Shown: in pieces, positions 49,231 through 61,682 of the stretch
How the letters are laid out: every line of letters begins with the position of its first letter
Position numbering within the stretch: the first letter of the stretch is position 1
Assembly (NCBI GenBank): GCA_963969395.1
Contig: OZ017803.1
Coordinates: 10,602,001 to 10,666,000 of the forward strand
DNA length: 64,000 nucleotides
Direction: 5' to 3'
DNA from: Pseudoscleropodium purum
Lineage: Eukaryota; Streptophyta; Bryopsida; Hypnales; Brachytheciaceae
Notes under the pieces: model-generated
Databases searched by the model: none
Told to the model about the DNA's origin: nothing
What the model saw: the letters and a program-made list of their open reading frames with translations, nothing else
Translations under genes and position numbers: made by a program

Positions 49231-49468
49231 GGCCAGGGAAGATTGACCCCTCTATTGCCCCGCCAGAGCCTGGTAAATGTCAAAATTGACCCCTACTTTG
49301 TGCCGCTTACATTTTATATTTCATCACGTCACTCTGCTAATTTGGGGTCTATGATTGCAAATATGAATTCAGAATTTGCAAACTTTATCATATATGGCAA
49401 ATAAAAAATTTCAGTATTTTCTGCAAGGGTAAAACATGGGGCAATGGAGGGGTCAATTCTCCCTAGCT
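49231..49468. mobile_element. MITE (GGCTAGGGAAGATTGACCCC ends), copy 2
   Basis: Left end GGCCAGGGAAGATTGACCCC, right end read backwards AGCTAGGGAGAATTGACCCC; both continue into TCTATTGCCCC or TCCATTGCCCC. The interior shares ATTGCAAATATGAATTCAGA with copy 1 at 1047-1272. Terminal repeats are about 31 bp. It marks the upstream border of the CpG-rich island. Confidence 0.85.
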
Positions 49469-51375
49469 GCAATTTTCGAGTCTTGTCCTACAAGCTTTGG
49501 AGGTGAGATTTTTTGGTCATCGTTTTGTAATCCAAGAGGTTTCATGAATTTCTCTAACACCGCAATAATATTTTGAAAACTTTTAACCCCTAAACATCCA
49601 TATCCTTCTCCAAAATTAATGATTTGGAAAAAATCATTATAAAGTAATATTTGGAAGAATATTTTGGAATTGATATACAAATAAAAGTTGTAGATTCCAT
49701 CACAGATTCCATCCATATAGCTAGATTCACTAGTGCTATCACCAATATTTTTTTTTTATAAATTTTGAAAGGAAAATTTCAAAATTCCTTCTAATTCAAT
49801 TCCAAGCAAAATATTATCATTTTTTCAGTAAAACTTGTTGGAATGGATTTGAAATGAAGTTTTCTTGATATGGTGATTTTTTGAAATTTTTTTGTTCTTT
49901 AAATATATGATCTCATTTTTGCAAGTCTAGATTTAAACTAAAGTCAATGCATTTTTTGATTTGACACTCTTCCACATTTGTAATTTAAAAAAAATACAAA
50001 CTTTAGTAACACCAAATCTAACCATTACATAGGACAACAATTTGATAAAGTATCTCCACAAATTACATGAATTTCATCCAAAATAAAATAAAATTTTGAT
50101 TTTCAATCTATTCATCATCCAAAAATTGGACTTCAAAGGGCTTCAAGGTTAAAGTTGATTGAAAGCATAGGGAAATAGGGAATGGTTATACGTGCTATGT
50201 ACTAGGCTTTCATTGAATGGTCAACATTGAAGCAAAAATTGTTTCAACTACCATTGGTTGCTCTTGGAAAATTGTTAGTGGTGGATTTGAGTTTGTGGTG
50301 ATTGTAAATGGTCATTTGATTAACCTTTAAAGGACAATTGTCTATTGAACGGACAATTGAAAATTCAAATAATTTCCTATAAAATAAACTTTGGTAAGAT
50401 ATTTATGAAATTTTGATATAAAGTGTGAACATGTATCAATGTATTGTATATGAAGGTTTGATTATTAAAATTGAGTTTCCACACCATATTTTTGGAGAGC
50501 CTTGTCACCTCACGCTATTCACAAAATGACATTTGGTACTTTTTTACAAAAATGACTTCATCTTTGTTGAATGTGTCCTTCAAGTAGAGTACCTCTTTAA
50601 TAGTTAATAGGAGTATAATTCTTTTTAAGAAACCGGGTGTTTGAAACAAAAATTATCAACTACCTTGAACTTTGAAGGTAACTCAAACAATTGAGACATT
50701 GTTGAAGCATCTTTTGCTAAAATGTAATCAGAACCCTCATTGACTTTTGAAATTTGGCATATATGTGACTAATAAAATATGGCATACAATTTTTTCCCAA
50801 AAAAATTTTAGTTTTTAAATCACATTTTAAGAAGAATCAAACTTTGTTAGCTATATAAAGGTGGTTTCAAGAAAAATTACTTTCTTATGACTTCAAGCCT
50901 TATTATCTTGCAATTTGAAGTCAAAGTTCTAAAATTTTCTCAATCTCACATATTCTAAATTTTTATCTCTAAATTTTCAATTTTCACTCTTTGTTTTTTA
51001 AATAAAAAATTTCATTGCACAAGAAATCATGAAAAAATGACTAGTATATTGCTAATTCAATACACCTCCTTACATTGAAGGATGATGTAGAATAAGCTAA
51101 ACTCCATATTTGCTTTTGAAATTTTTCATAAGTGAAATTATGAATGGTAAAAATCTTCATTTTTGTATCAAAAACAAAAATTTTATTCCAAAAAGGCTCG
51201 AATTCAAGGCTCCTAACCCCATTTTGCATAAATTAATCTTTTTTTTTTTTATCACTTGATCTTTTTTTAATCACTTCAATCACAAGTTATAATATTTCAA
51301 TCTATTTGGTCAAATGGACTGAAATTTTTTCCATACAAACTTAGAATGATAGAAGAAAGAACAAGATAGAATTTA
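49469..51375. other. AT-rich intergenic DNA
   Basis: No gene. Single TTAACCCCTAAA and TTAACCTTTAAAGGACA words at 49582 and 50323; the second is followed by DNA faintly like the body of the TTAA elements (GATATAAAGTGTGAACATG), so a much older copy may lie here. Confidence 0.45.
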
Positions 51376-52472
51376 GTATTAGTTAATAGGTGGGTCCAAT
51401 TTGAAGTACATTTCCATGAAGGTACAATAACTTTAAGCTTTAAGTTAAGGGAATTGATTTTGGACTCCATCATAATAGAGATCTCCTTGGATATCCTACA
51501 CAGGGTAGAAAAGAAACTAGTGGCTTCTATGAAATACCTATGTTTTAAGCTATAAAGACAAGTAGTGCATTTTCGTTTATGTATAACATGTCAACTATGT
51601 AATTAGTAGGTGGGTTCAATTTGAAGTACATTTCCTTAAAGGTACAATAACTTTAAACTTTATGTTAAGGGAATTGATTTTGGCCCCCATGCATAATAGA
51701 AATCTACATGGATATCCTTCACAGGGTAGAAAAAAAATTGGTGGCTTCTTTGAAATCCCCTTTTTTCAAGCAATAAAGACAAGTATTGCATCTTCTCTTA
51801 GTATATAATATAACTGTCAATTATGTAATTAGTAGGACAGTAGGTGGGTCCAATTTGAAGTATATTTCTATAAAGGTGCAATAACTTTAAGCCTTAAGTT
51901 AAGGGAATTGATTTTAAACCCCATGCATAAAAGAGATCTACTGAAATATCCTACACAAAGTGGAAAAGAAATTGGCGGCTTTTGTGCAATAGTGCAATAT
52001 CTATTTTTCAAGCAATAAAGACAAGTAGTACATTATTATTTATTGTATAATTGTCAATTATGTAAACAATAGTTAAGTCCAATTTGAAGTGCATTTATTT
52101 CCATAAAGGTACAATAACTTTAAGCCTTAAGTTAAGGGAGATGATTTTAGCTCCCATGCATAATAGAGATCTATCTAGATATCCTATACACGACAGAAAA
52201 GAAAGTGGCATCTTTTGTGCAATATTTGTTTTTCAAGCTATAAAGACAAGTAGTGCATCTTTTTTCATTGTATAATTGTCAATTATATAGTTAGTGGGTG
52301 GATCCAATTTGAAGTACATTTCTATAAAGGTACAACAACTTCAAGCCTTAAGTTAAGGGAATTGATTTTGGACCCCATGCATAACAGGGATCTACTTGGA
52401 TATTCTATACAAGGTGGAAAGAAACAAGTTGCTTCTCTAATATACCCATTTTTCAAGCTATAAAGACAAGTA
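51376..52472 (+). repeat. Five tandem units of about 225 bp
   Basis: Each unit has GTGGGTCCAATTTGAAGTAC or a variant (at about 51391, 51610, 51843, 52072 and 52296), then AAGGTACAATAACTTTAAGC, TTAAGTTAAGGGAATTGATT, GGATATCCTACACAGGGT and AAAGACAAGTA. Spacing is 219-233 bp. Copy A has a single unit at 43213, so the array arose after or during duplication. Confidence 0.85.
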
Positions 52473-54541
52473 CCAAACTATTATAGTGGTCCCTACTAAA
52501 ACAAATGTCTTCCTCTCTAGCTTACATATTTGGATGTGGTAGCTTTGCAATTAATTTCTTCATATGCTCCCAATATTTTTGCCAACAAACTTCATCCTAT
52601 ATGGGCCCAATTTCAAATAAATTGTCCTACAATAATATTCCAAAATTTAAAATAAAAACTCCAATATACTTGAAAATAAATGAGACCTCTTTAAATATAT
52701 AAACCTCTCCTAGTGCATAATCCTAACACTATACGTTAAGAAAAGTTCTACCTTTACAATATTTTGTTGTTTATTAGAAGACTATCTTTTCCAAATTGGT
52801 ATCCTACATTAGGAAAAATAGAGCCTCAAGACGGCTATTTGACTATGGATCTACAATGCAAATAGAGAAAATTAAAAAAAATATTTAAAAAAAATAAATA
52901 AATAAATTTTGCTACATCACTTAAAGTGATGTATTAGATTTAGATTGTTAATTATTTTCTAGTATTTTAAATATACATATATGTATAATTTTTTTATTGC
53001 CTATTTTATTATATTTTTTCTATTGGCTAGAATCAAATGACCTTCTTGAGGCCCCATTTTATTCTTTTAAAAATTCCTTAAAATGAGATTCCCTAATTGT
53101 GAAATTCTAAAAGAAACCCACTTCAAAAATTAGAAATCTTCCAAAATTAATTTTAGAATAGAAAAAAAGGTAAAATTCTAAAATGGCTATATTTAGATTA
53201 AAAAAATATTCTTTCAATACTTAGGCTTTTCCTACTTAAATGAAAATTCTCAATAATTACTAATTAGTGAATGTAAAAGTGAATCCTAAGAGTGCTTATT
53301 ATATTTTTTCAACTCAATTACTCTACATAATTCCTACCTTCTTCATTGAGTTGGAGGAATACTCAAGATGAATACAAGGCCTCTTCTATTGGTTGAACTC
53401 TTCTTCTTATTTACTTAACATCATTGACTTCCCATATAATATAGTAGATTTGACTCCATGTATTGTAGTTTAACTATAAAGAACCTTCTGTATAAATTAC
53501 ATTATGTAGAGATACATAGGATGTAATAAAAGGCTTTGTATAGACTAGTCATAATATAAAAAGCCTTCCGTTTGGTCTATAACTTAATAACTAGAATACA
53601 TATGATATTTATAACTTCAATAAAGTGCTAGGAATATTTGTGAACCGTTAAAATCAAAATGCAAGAGGATTTTTAGTTGGTGCATAGTAGTAAGCTAAAG
53701 AAGATCCTCCCATTTCTCCAACTAGGGATAAATGTCAAAATTACCTTCTATTTTGTGCTACTTTAATTTCTCTATTTTTCAACTCAATTACTCTATATAA
53801 TCCCTACCTTCCTACCTTCTATTTTTTGGGGCCTTTGATTCCAAATATGAATTAAAAATTTCCAAATTTTATAATGGGGTGGCAAATAAAAAATTCCAAT
53901 GTTTTTTTTAGGGAAAAAATTCAAGGGGAACGAGGGGGTTTCATCTTTACCATGGTGATAACATTGTTTATCAATGACGCAAGGGTCTTTTTTCCATCCT
54001 TAACAAAAGGACTCCTACAATATATAAAACTATCTTATATTGTTCCTTAGCCAACCCCAATCTTTACTAAAAGAAATTGGAAGACTCTACAAGACCATTT
54101 GACTTTGGACCAACAATCAAATAGCCTTCTAGAGACCCCAAATTTTCTCTAATGTGAATTAATTTGGAAGTCTCTCCCACACATTTTGAGAGGCATAATA
54201 CCTTTTTAATATGGAGAGGATCCTAGCCTAGATATTCAATGTTATTGGTGATCCAAGCAGTTTGCTTTTACTAAAGTGTTGTGATATTCTAAAAGCAATC
54301 ATGACACATATATAATTTTTTCTTTCTTCAATGTATTAAGAGTCTAAATTTGAAGAGGTGGTTGCTTATAATGACCATTATGTTTTAACTTCAAAAATTT
54401 ATAACTAATTCCACAAAGATCCAAAATTTATGAAACTATTTGGGTTAAGTAGCTTTTGGTAGCGGAAGTTAGACTTCAAGATTACTTAATCCACTTATCC
54501 ACTTATCCACCTCTCCCTAGTTCTTTTGAAATTACTCATTA
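51376..54541 (+). repeat. Long direct repeat, copy B, with tandem expansion
   Basis: Copy B of the repeat at 43169-46258. It begins with five tandem units (51376-52472) and continues colinearly from about 52470 to 54541. It lacks the 817-bp insertion of copy A. At about 53690-53960 it holds a degraded copy of the GGCTAGGG MITE, with a small internal duplication of TTTTTCAACTCAATTACTCTA-type DNA. Confidence 0.8.
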
Positions 54542-56819
54542 TGAGAAGGATACCACAAATATGCGGCTTCTATAAGAGTATAGGTTACAAAATCAAATAG
54601 TAACCTTGTTCAATGACCAAACTGGAAATGAGAATTTCCTCAAACCTTTAGACATGGGGGGTAGGTTCATTGTCCCTAAACTCAAAGAATTTGGGTAGGT
54701 GAATGGAGATAGATATTTCTCTTAGCCCTTGGGGTACCACGATAGGCAATTCCCTTGAAAGTATCATCGAGTTCATTTATGAGTTCATAGAATCATCTCA
54801 TGGAATTCTATCGACATTGGACAACCTTGGAGGCCTACGTACTCCACGAACATCCATTTGTTTCGATGGTATTGATAAAAATTGTCACTATCTTCCCCTA
54901 CTTTGGAAGTTTTTTCTTGATCTTTGGTTGGTGTAGGAGAACTATACCTCCTTTCAAAATATAAGGCACGCATGTCACGCCTCTATCTCCTTGGGGTGTC
55001 CGAAGTGCCTTAGTGAGCAAGGGGGACCTTGGTGGTGATTCCCCAAGCTTTGCAATAGACTAAGAAGGGAGTTTTGAGACACTCCTGAGCAAACAGAGCG
55101 CAATAAAGCTCTGGATTTGAAGGTTATGGTAGAGTGTCATACATTCTTGGAAAGCTCTTGAGAAGAATCACCTAAAAGTCTAAAAAACGTGTAATTTGGG
55201 CTAGTTAGCTAGAAGTTATGGTCATTCAAAGTTAGGGGTGTCCCGGTGGCGCTGGGACACTTTAGGCCTAAGAGTAAGGGGTTCCCAAGAAATCTTTCAA
55301 GGAAGTATGGCATGTAGCATATAACTGGAAAGTTAAGAACACACGGATGTTAGAATGATAAAGATTACAAGGTTCTAAGTTAGGAGTCAAAAGTTATGGC
55401 CAAGAGAAGGGCCATGGTAAAGGCGTGACGCCTCCCTTGGTGGATCCTACTCTTTGAAGGGCCATAACTTTGTGAGAACTTGTCCAAATGGAACAAGTGA
55501 ATAGTCCATCGGCATTTAATTGCTACTTAGATGTTTGAAATGGGCTTGCATGTTGGATTTGGAGCTCTGAGCGTAGAATTAAGTTGTTTGAAAGTTCGGG
55601 AGTCCAAATGGTGAAGAAACTAAGGGAGTTCGGGTTGGATTCGGGTGGTCTTTTAAAATCCAAGGTGGGTTGGGGACCCCCTTTGACATAGAAGGGGGGT
55701 GGGTTTGCCGAATCCCATAGAAAGTACTATAAGAGGGGTTGGTCTCCCTCCTCCCTCCCACTTGGAGCTTTAGTGAGTCCCGATGAATCCTAGTGAATTA
55801 AGGTTGGTGGCAAAGGCTCACCACCAGCTCTAAGGCCCCATGGGGCACTTGTGTGAAGTATCCGGTGCCTCTGGTTGGAATGGAACTCTACCTCAAACTA
55901 GCTCACATTCAATGTGTCATGAGTGAGGAGTCCTGATTAGCAATGCCAAAGAGTAGCAAGTACATAAAGGACTAGTTTGGGATATGGTGCCTCTTAAGGG
56001 CGGTAAGGACCTTGGTGAGTAGTGCCACTACGGGCCTTAGCACTTCAAAATAGAGATCTACTCCATGTTACCAAGTGATATGCCCGGTGTCATGTGAAGA
56101 GTGTGTGCTAGAGTTCCAATGATTGGGACTTAGTAAAGTAAGTTGGAAATGGGAACTAACACTATGGGTGTATGGCATGTGCAGTGTTGGCTAGTTGTGG
56201 CTCAAGTAAGGTTGAAAACAAGGCATGGTGAACCCATTGAGTAGTGAAGTGTATTTTGGACCGCTATAGATATCTATGTCTATAGAACCCCCGAGCTTTG
56301 TTTTTGTTCAAAAACTCATTATACTGTAAGTCTTTCAAGTCTTTTTATCGAGTTGGATTCTCTTCACAATTGCCATTCAATTAGTGAGACTAATGACTCT
56401 AGATATGTTTCAGAAACCCCAATGTTCAAATAAAGGAAGATTGAATTATATCTAGGTAGGTGCAATGCAAATGATGAGTCCCTAAGGCATTCTCTATTCA
56501 TTACCAATGATTCAGTATTCTATCTTGGCACTAGTAGCTTTGATTGTACACCTTTGCTTTCTTTTGTGAGGCTTTCAATTGTGGCTTCTATTACTAGTTG
56601 CGAATCTGTTGCAATTAGAAAGTGACAAATGAACATTGATTTATAAGGGTGAATTCTTTGATTAGTCTCATGTAATAATGATCTTGGAGGTTTCTTTTGT
56701 TATATGGTGGTTTTGGATCATGTTAGCTCCATAACTTCTAAACTATGTGCTCTGATTTGCTATAGCTAGTCCACGTATATAGTTCTTATAACTATGTGTT
56801 TATTTAGTGGGGTCTCAAA
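54542..56819. other. Unassigned stretch, possibly part of a transposon
   Basis: Less AT-rich than its flanks. Contains the inverted repeat GTGTCCCGGTGGCGCTGGGACAC-like hairpin at about 55258-55280 (arms GTGTCCC and GGGACAC) and the small palindrome GGCGTGACGCC at 55421-55431. No ORF above 80 codons and no recognised domain. It could be the upstream part of the transposon whose coding region starts at 56820, or a noncoding retrotransposon piece. Confidence 0.4.
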
Positions 56820-59790
56820 ATGGATAACATTGCAAAGAGACAACGTGTACGACATGGTGTTAGTTGCTTGGGTCCAAAAACTAGGGCTATTGTAGCTTGT
56901 TTGGAAGAAGAGTAGGAAAAATTGCTAGCTGCGGGGCTAGCTGAGAAGGCAAGAGAAAGGAAATATCACCAAAGAGCATGAAAGAGACAAAGATATGAGG
57001 AGTCACTTGTTTTAGCTTTTGTAGCACTAGATCTTGAGGTAGAAGACGATCTACCAACGAGAGAGTCAAGCCAGATCTCCCTTCACATAATACAATATTT
57101 AGTTTAGGAGTTGAGATGTTGTCTTAGTCTATTAAATAGGAGAGATGTTATGGAGCGATTATTGTATCACAATAGTGTTTCATCTTTCCTACCTTTTTTC
57201 TATGCTCAGCATCAAGAAGCCAAGGTTATTCATTCTTTCATTAAGAACTTCAAAAATGAATTACAATTAGTAAAGGTGGCTAATTCCAACGAGTTCTTTG
57301 CAAAGAAGAGTGCTCTATTGGATGCAATAATTAGCTTGGAAATTGATGGGGTGAGGTTGTTATTACGTGTTTTAGAGACATCAGTAGAGAGCATCAATAT
57401 TGCTTTTGGTCGAAGAGTTTATGCCCCTAATATTGAAGAAACTGTTTTAGGGCTTCACTTACACTGCAAGAAGAGAGGTGGGCTATCTAACTATGTGAAA
57501 TAGTGCATTTTTCTATGGTGGAATGGTCAAACTAAGGTATCACCAAATAGAAAGGACGTCATCAAACATAGAGAACATCGGAAAGACTGGGCTAAGCCTC
57601 ATTTAACTCATTATTTGTCTGATTCCCAAGTATGTTAAAACTTAGGGTTTAGGTGTTATTTTTGTCCTTGGCATCCTTTAAGTAATGGAGTTTTGATACT
57701 TATTAATCAAACAACGTTGCTAGAAGGGATAGCACAACTACTGTACTTTGTGTACAATGTAATACGCAAATTATAGAAAATAATACTCAAGTTAGAAAAT
57801 AAGCACATTGTACAAAGTTAATTTGGAAGTTTTACACTTTGTGATTAAAGCTTGTATAGTTGTTGCCAAAAATTGGTCTTTATTGTATAAATAGTATTGT
57901 CACAAGAGTTAGTAGTTGTACACTCTTGGAAGTAAGAAGAGATTTTTAGTACTAGGAGTATTCCAAGTACATTCTCAAACTATGTGAAGAGTTGTAGGAT
58001 ACATATTTAATGTTGTTTTTAGTGGTTTGGGGATTAAAAGTATAAATATCTATGATGTAGACACTTCACTTACTTATTGTATATGGAAAAATTGTTAGCT
58101 TGTATTTTTTCAACTTTGAAAAAGTGAGGACTATAAAGCCAATCCAATACAACTATGTGCTCATGTACATTGTGTTGGTAATTATATACATTTTGTACAT
58201 TAGGTATCTTCAATGGCCATGTTGAAGTCAAGTATAAATAATATTAGGGTGTACATTGTCTTAGAAATTACATACACTTTGTACATTAGGTATCTTCAAT
58301 GGTCGTGTTGAAGTCAAGTGTAAATAGTATTAGGGTGGGTTAGTACTTCTAAGTACTTAGCAATAAGTTTTTAGTATGTGGTGAACTGTCTTGGTGTACT
58401 AAATGTACTTATCCAAAGATATCTTGTACAATATCTATTTAGAACTTTAGTATGCTAGTACAATCCATTACACATTTGTGGCTTTGTACATTGTGGTGAC
58501 ATGTACTTTCTCTACAATCAGTAACTTTTGTAAGCATGTTACGTAGAAGGTTTACAAATGAAGGTTCTAACTATACCCGTTGTGCATCACTATGAGTTTT
58601 GCAGACCTCATTCTCCCTCCACTTCAAAGAAGTCCATCCAGAATGTAGTGTGTGGCAAAGGGCATTTGAGAGGTTGAAGCTGTGGTGGGTGCGGAAACTG
58701 AAAGAGAAGAATACATGTTGTATCTATCATGTGGAGACAGACTTCATGAAGGTTGGGCTAAACAATCTGAGAAATGAAGTCCAAGGACTACATATTCATT
58801 GTGTTTGTGACTGTGTAGTGTGCAAAGGCAATGGAGAGGGGATTTGTTGCACATATGAATATATTTTTCAACGGATAACCTTGCTACAAGAAGCATGTGT
58901 TTGTCCAAAAGGAGAGTATGATGTGTGGCATTGACTTGAATGCTTGATGGGAGAATGTTCCGTATGTGGTTTTCATCTCCTTTTAATTTGCCCTTGTGAG
59001 TTGTGTGCTTCTAATACCTTTACCTTGAAGTGGAAGTGTTTTGAGTACTATCAGGTGGGAGTGGATGCTCAGACTGGAAAAGCCACGAAAAGATTGTGGG
59101 AAGCTTTCGAGGAGACACCTACACATGAATTCCTGTCATACATGGAGAAAACCGTAACCACCATCATCACACACAATTTCAAGGCTTGATGGCAAGATGA
59201 ATAGTGCCAGCTCATACATGGAGAAAACCGTAACCACCATCATCACACACAATTTCAAGGCTTGATGGCAAGATGAATAGTGCCAGCTCATGATGAAGAA
59301 TGGTCCTAAGGGGATTATTGTTTTCCATTTTGACTATGTTGAAAACTATAGTTTGGCAATCCAAAACGAGGTGCAAAGCTTGTACTACTTTAGTACGAGT
59401 GTGACCATCATGGTTTACATTACGATGTGGAAGGAAGGAGACTAGACTATGAAGCAGACACACTTTTACATTTTGGATTATAAGGCCTATACTTTAGCCT
59501 TTGTTGAGCATTATGTAATGTTGCATTGGGATTGGCTAAATGACTCTAGATTCACTCCAGAAGAGCATTGGATCTATAGTGAGGGTTGTAGTGCACAATT
59601 AAAATGTGCAACAATAATGTACTTTGTTGCTCGCTACCTTGGGCTCACTAGAGGCTGTAAAATGAATTGGAACTTCTTCAAATCTACTCATAGGAAGGGC
59701 AAATAGGATGGTGCAAGGGTTGTAGTGAAGAGGGCGCTTGCTGCTGAGCAAATTGAAAATCCCTTGAGGCCCTTATGAAATGTTGCCAAA
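56820..59790 (+). pseudogene. Transposase-like protein of the DFxENY / SDGxxxQFK type, decayed
   Basis: Relic of a protein type I know from many animal and some plant genomes. Reading starts at ATG 56820 (MDNIAKRQRVRHG). N-terminal part: WWNGQTKVSPNRKDVIKHR (about 57515-57570) and THYLSDSQ, matching TRVSPNxKDVxxxR...HxLxxSQ. A canonical intron (57630-58604, CAA/gtatgt...ttgcag) then joins in phase to TSFSLHFKEVHPECSVWQRA. A Cys/His-rich middle follows (CCIYHVETDF, HCVCDCVVCKG, CVCPKG, GECSVCGFHL, CPCELC), then FDYVENYSLAIQNEVQSLYY, IYSEGCSAQLK, FFKSTHRKGK and VVVKRAL. Probable catalytic Asp in FDYVENY; the usual SDG is SEG here. In-frame stops occur at about 56914, 57501-57503 and 58932-58934, among others, plus a 76-bp tandem duplication at 59136-59287. 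Superfamily name left open. Confidence 0.75.
59136..59287. repeat. 76-bp perfect tandem duplication
   Basis: The block starting TCATACATGGAGAAAACCGT at 59136 is repeated at 59212 with no difference that I can see. It lies inside the transposase-like relic and breaks its frame, so it arose after the gene lost function. Confidence 0.9.
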
Positions 59791-59859
59791 GTGGTGGATT
59801 TCTTAGAAGAGAAGTACAGTGGGGTACCAATCAAAATGTCGTTTTCGAATTCGTAGTGA

Positions 59860-60430
59860 GAAAAATTTCAGTACTGCCAACTTTGAAAGCCTTCCGAGAG
59901 CTCAAAAATTGGTATTTTACCACAAAATTTTTACTGAAGAATTATCTTTAAGTTAATTATATGTATGACAAATTTCAAGGCCAAAAAATTCACCGAAAAA
60001 AAGTTATTCAAAATCTACCAACATTGGTAGCTGTGGAAATTTTTTCACTGCTGCCAACTTTGACAGCCTCCCAAAGATTGAATTATTTTTTTTTTGCCAT
60101 GAAATTATTGGAACAAAAACCTCTTTATGTTAATAACATATGATAAAAATTTCAAGACCAAAAGATCAATAGAAAAAAAGATATTAACAATCTACCAACA
60201 TGTGTCGTTTTGAGAAACAATTGTGAAAACCGTTTCACTACTTCAACTTTGACACCCTCCCAAGGGCTGAAAAATTGCTTATTTACCATGAAATTTTTGG
60301 CACAACATGCTCTTTATAATAACAACATTCATGCCAAATTTCAAGGTCAAAAAATTTATACAAAAGAAAATATTTACAATTTACCAATGTGTATAGTTGT
60401 GAGATACCTTTTATTAAAGACATTGAAATT
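59860..60430. repeat. Three tandem units of about 180 bp
   Basis: Units start near 59869, 60045 and 60230, each with CACTGCTGCCAACTTTGACAGCC or a variant, then CATGAAATTTTTGGCACAA, AAATTTCAAGGCCAAAAAAT and ATCTACCAACATG. The 60- to 83-codon frames here follow the repeat and are not genes. Confidence 0.75.
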
Positions 60431-61682
60431 GTTGAAGTATGTCAGACAATCATGCTTCTAGATTGAAATTCTCTAGATGATGCAATCTCCAATCATAAAT
60501 GCTTCTCAAGAAAATCAAGGATAGCCAAATTTAGTTGTGTGCACCTTTAGATATAAGCTCAATTGTTTGAATCACCCATCTGATAAGGGCTGTAGGAAAA
60601 ACTTCTACTTGATACTTCATCCCCTACTAAACAACATGATTGCTTTAGTCACTACTACATTTGTACTTGACATTGCACTCCTTAAGAAAAATACGAGGAA
60701 CATGACCCTTGACCCTTGTATATCTGATCTCCCCTAATGCATTGTGCACTAGGCTTACAAATTTCAAATCTCTGTCATTGCCTTCTTCAGTATACTGATC
60801 AGCAACAATGCCTCCTTTGTATGCACTTCGCCCTCCAAGATAGGGTGGGCATGCACATACAAGAATTACTTACACAAGTGTTGGAGCATGAATAGTAGTC
60901 CCTAGGTTGGAGGCCTTCAAGTATGGGATGTACCTAGGCTTGGTCATAGACCACATTTGAATTTATGTATTGAAAATAAGTCAAAGCAATATCAAATTGA
61001 GCAACATGGACGGGGGTCCTCTCGAGCCCCTTAAACAGATCTCCAACATCATACTAAGTCTCGGCTTGGTAATAATCCACCCCAACAACCAACCTTCACA
61101 TGTCAAGGTCTAAGTAAACAAGTGAATTGATATTAAAAGTCAATGCTTGCCTATAATAAATCAACTTATTCCACCAAATGAACCACAAACTTCACATACA
61201 CGTAAGAAAAATACAAGTCAATCAAAAGCATTTCATAGTAGAGGAGCTCACAAGTATTTTAGTGCATTCTTAGTACTTCACAATGAGTTTGTTTAGTTTG
61301 GGTTTAGGACCTCACAAGAATGTTGGATGGGCTTTAGGGCCTCACAAGCCATTCAGTTGTAAGAAAGGGCCCTCACAGATTCCATGAAATACACAGAGAC
61401 CACAGCCTTTCCTAGTAGAGTAGAAAACCGCCACCCAAACTGTAACCACCTTCCCCATAGAGCATAAAACCTTCTCCAAAGAGCATATATAGGTATATCA
61501 ATGGACCAAAATCATAAATATATAGAGGCAAGAAGACACGGTCATACCTTATGCCTATTTTCAAGTGGCACCTCTTCACCATTTTGATAAAGCAATGCCA
61601 CCTACCTGAGTCACCTTTCCTTTTTTCCTTTAACTTTGGTGACTACTGGTGCATCCACCTTCTTTGCAACACGTACTCTAAT
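60431..61682. other. Noncoding stretch
   Basis: No supported gene. Short words such as GGGCCTCACAAG recur at about 61305-61380. Confidence 0.4.

Noticed and set aside
43169..54541. Long direct repeats as the two LTRs of a retrotransposon.
   Set aside because: No gag, protease, reverse transcriptase or integrase lies between them, the repeats lack clear TG...CA ends, and the interior is a gene-like island.
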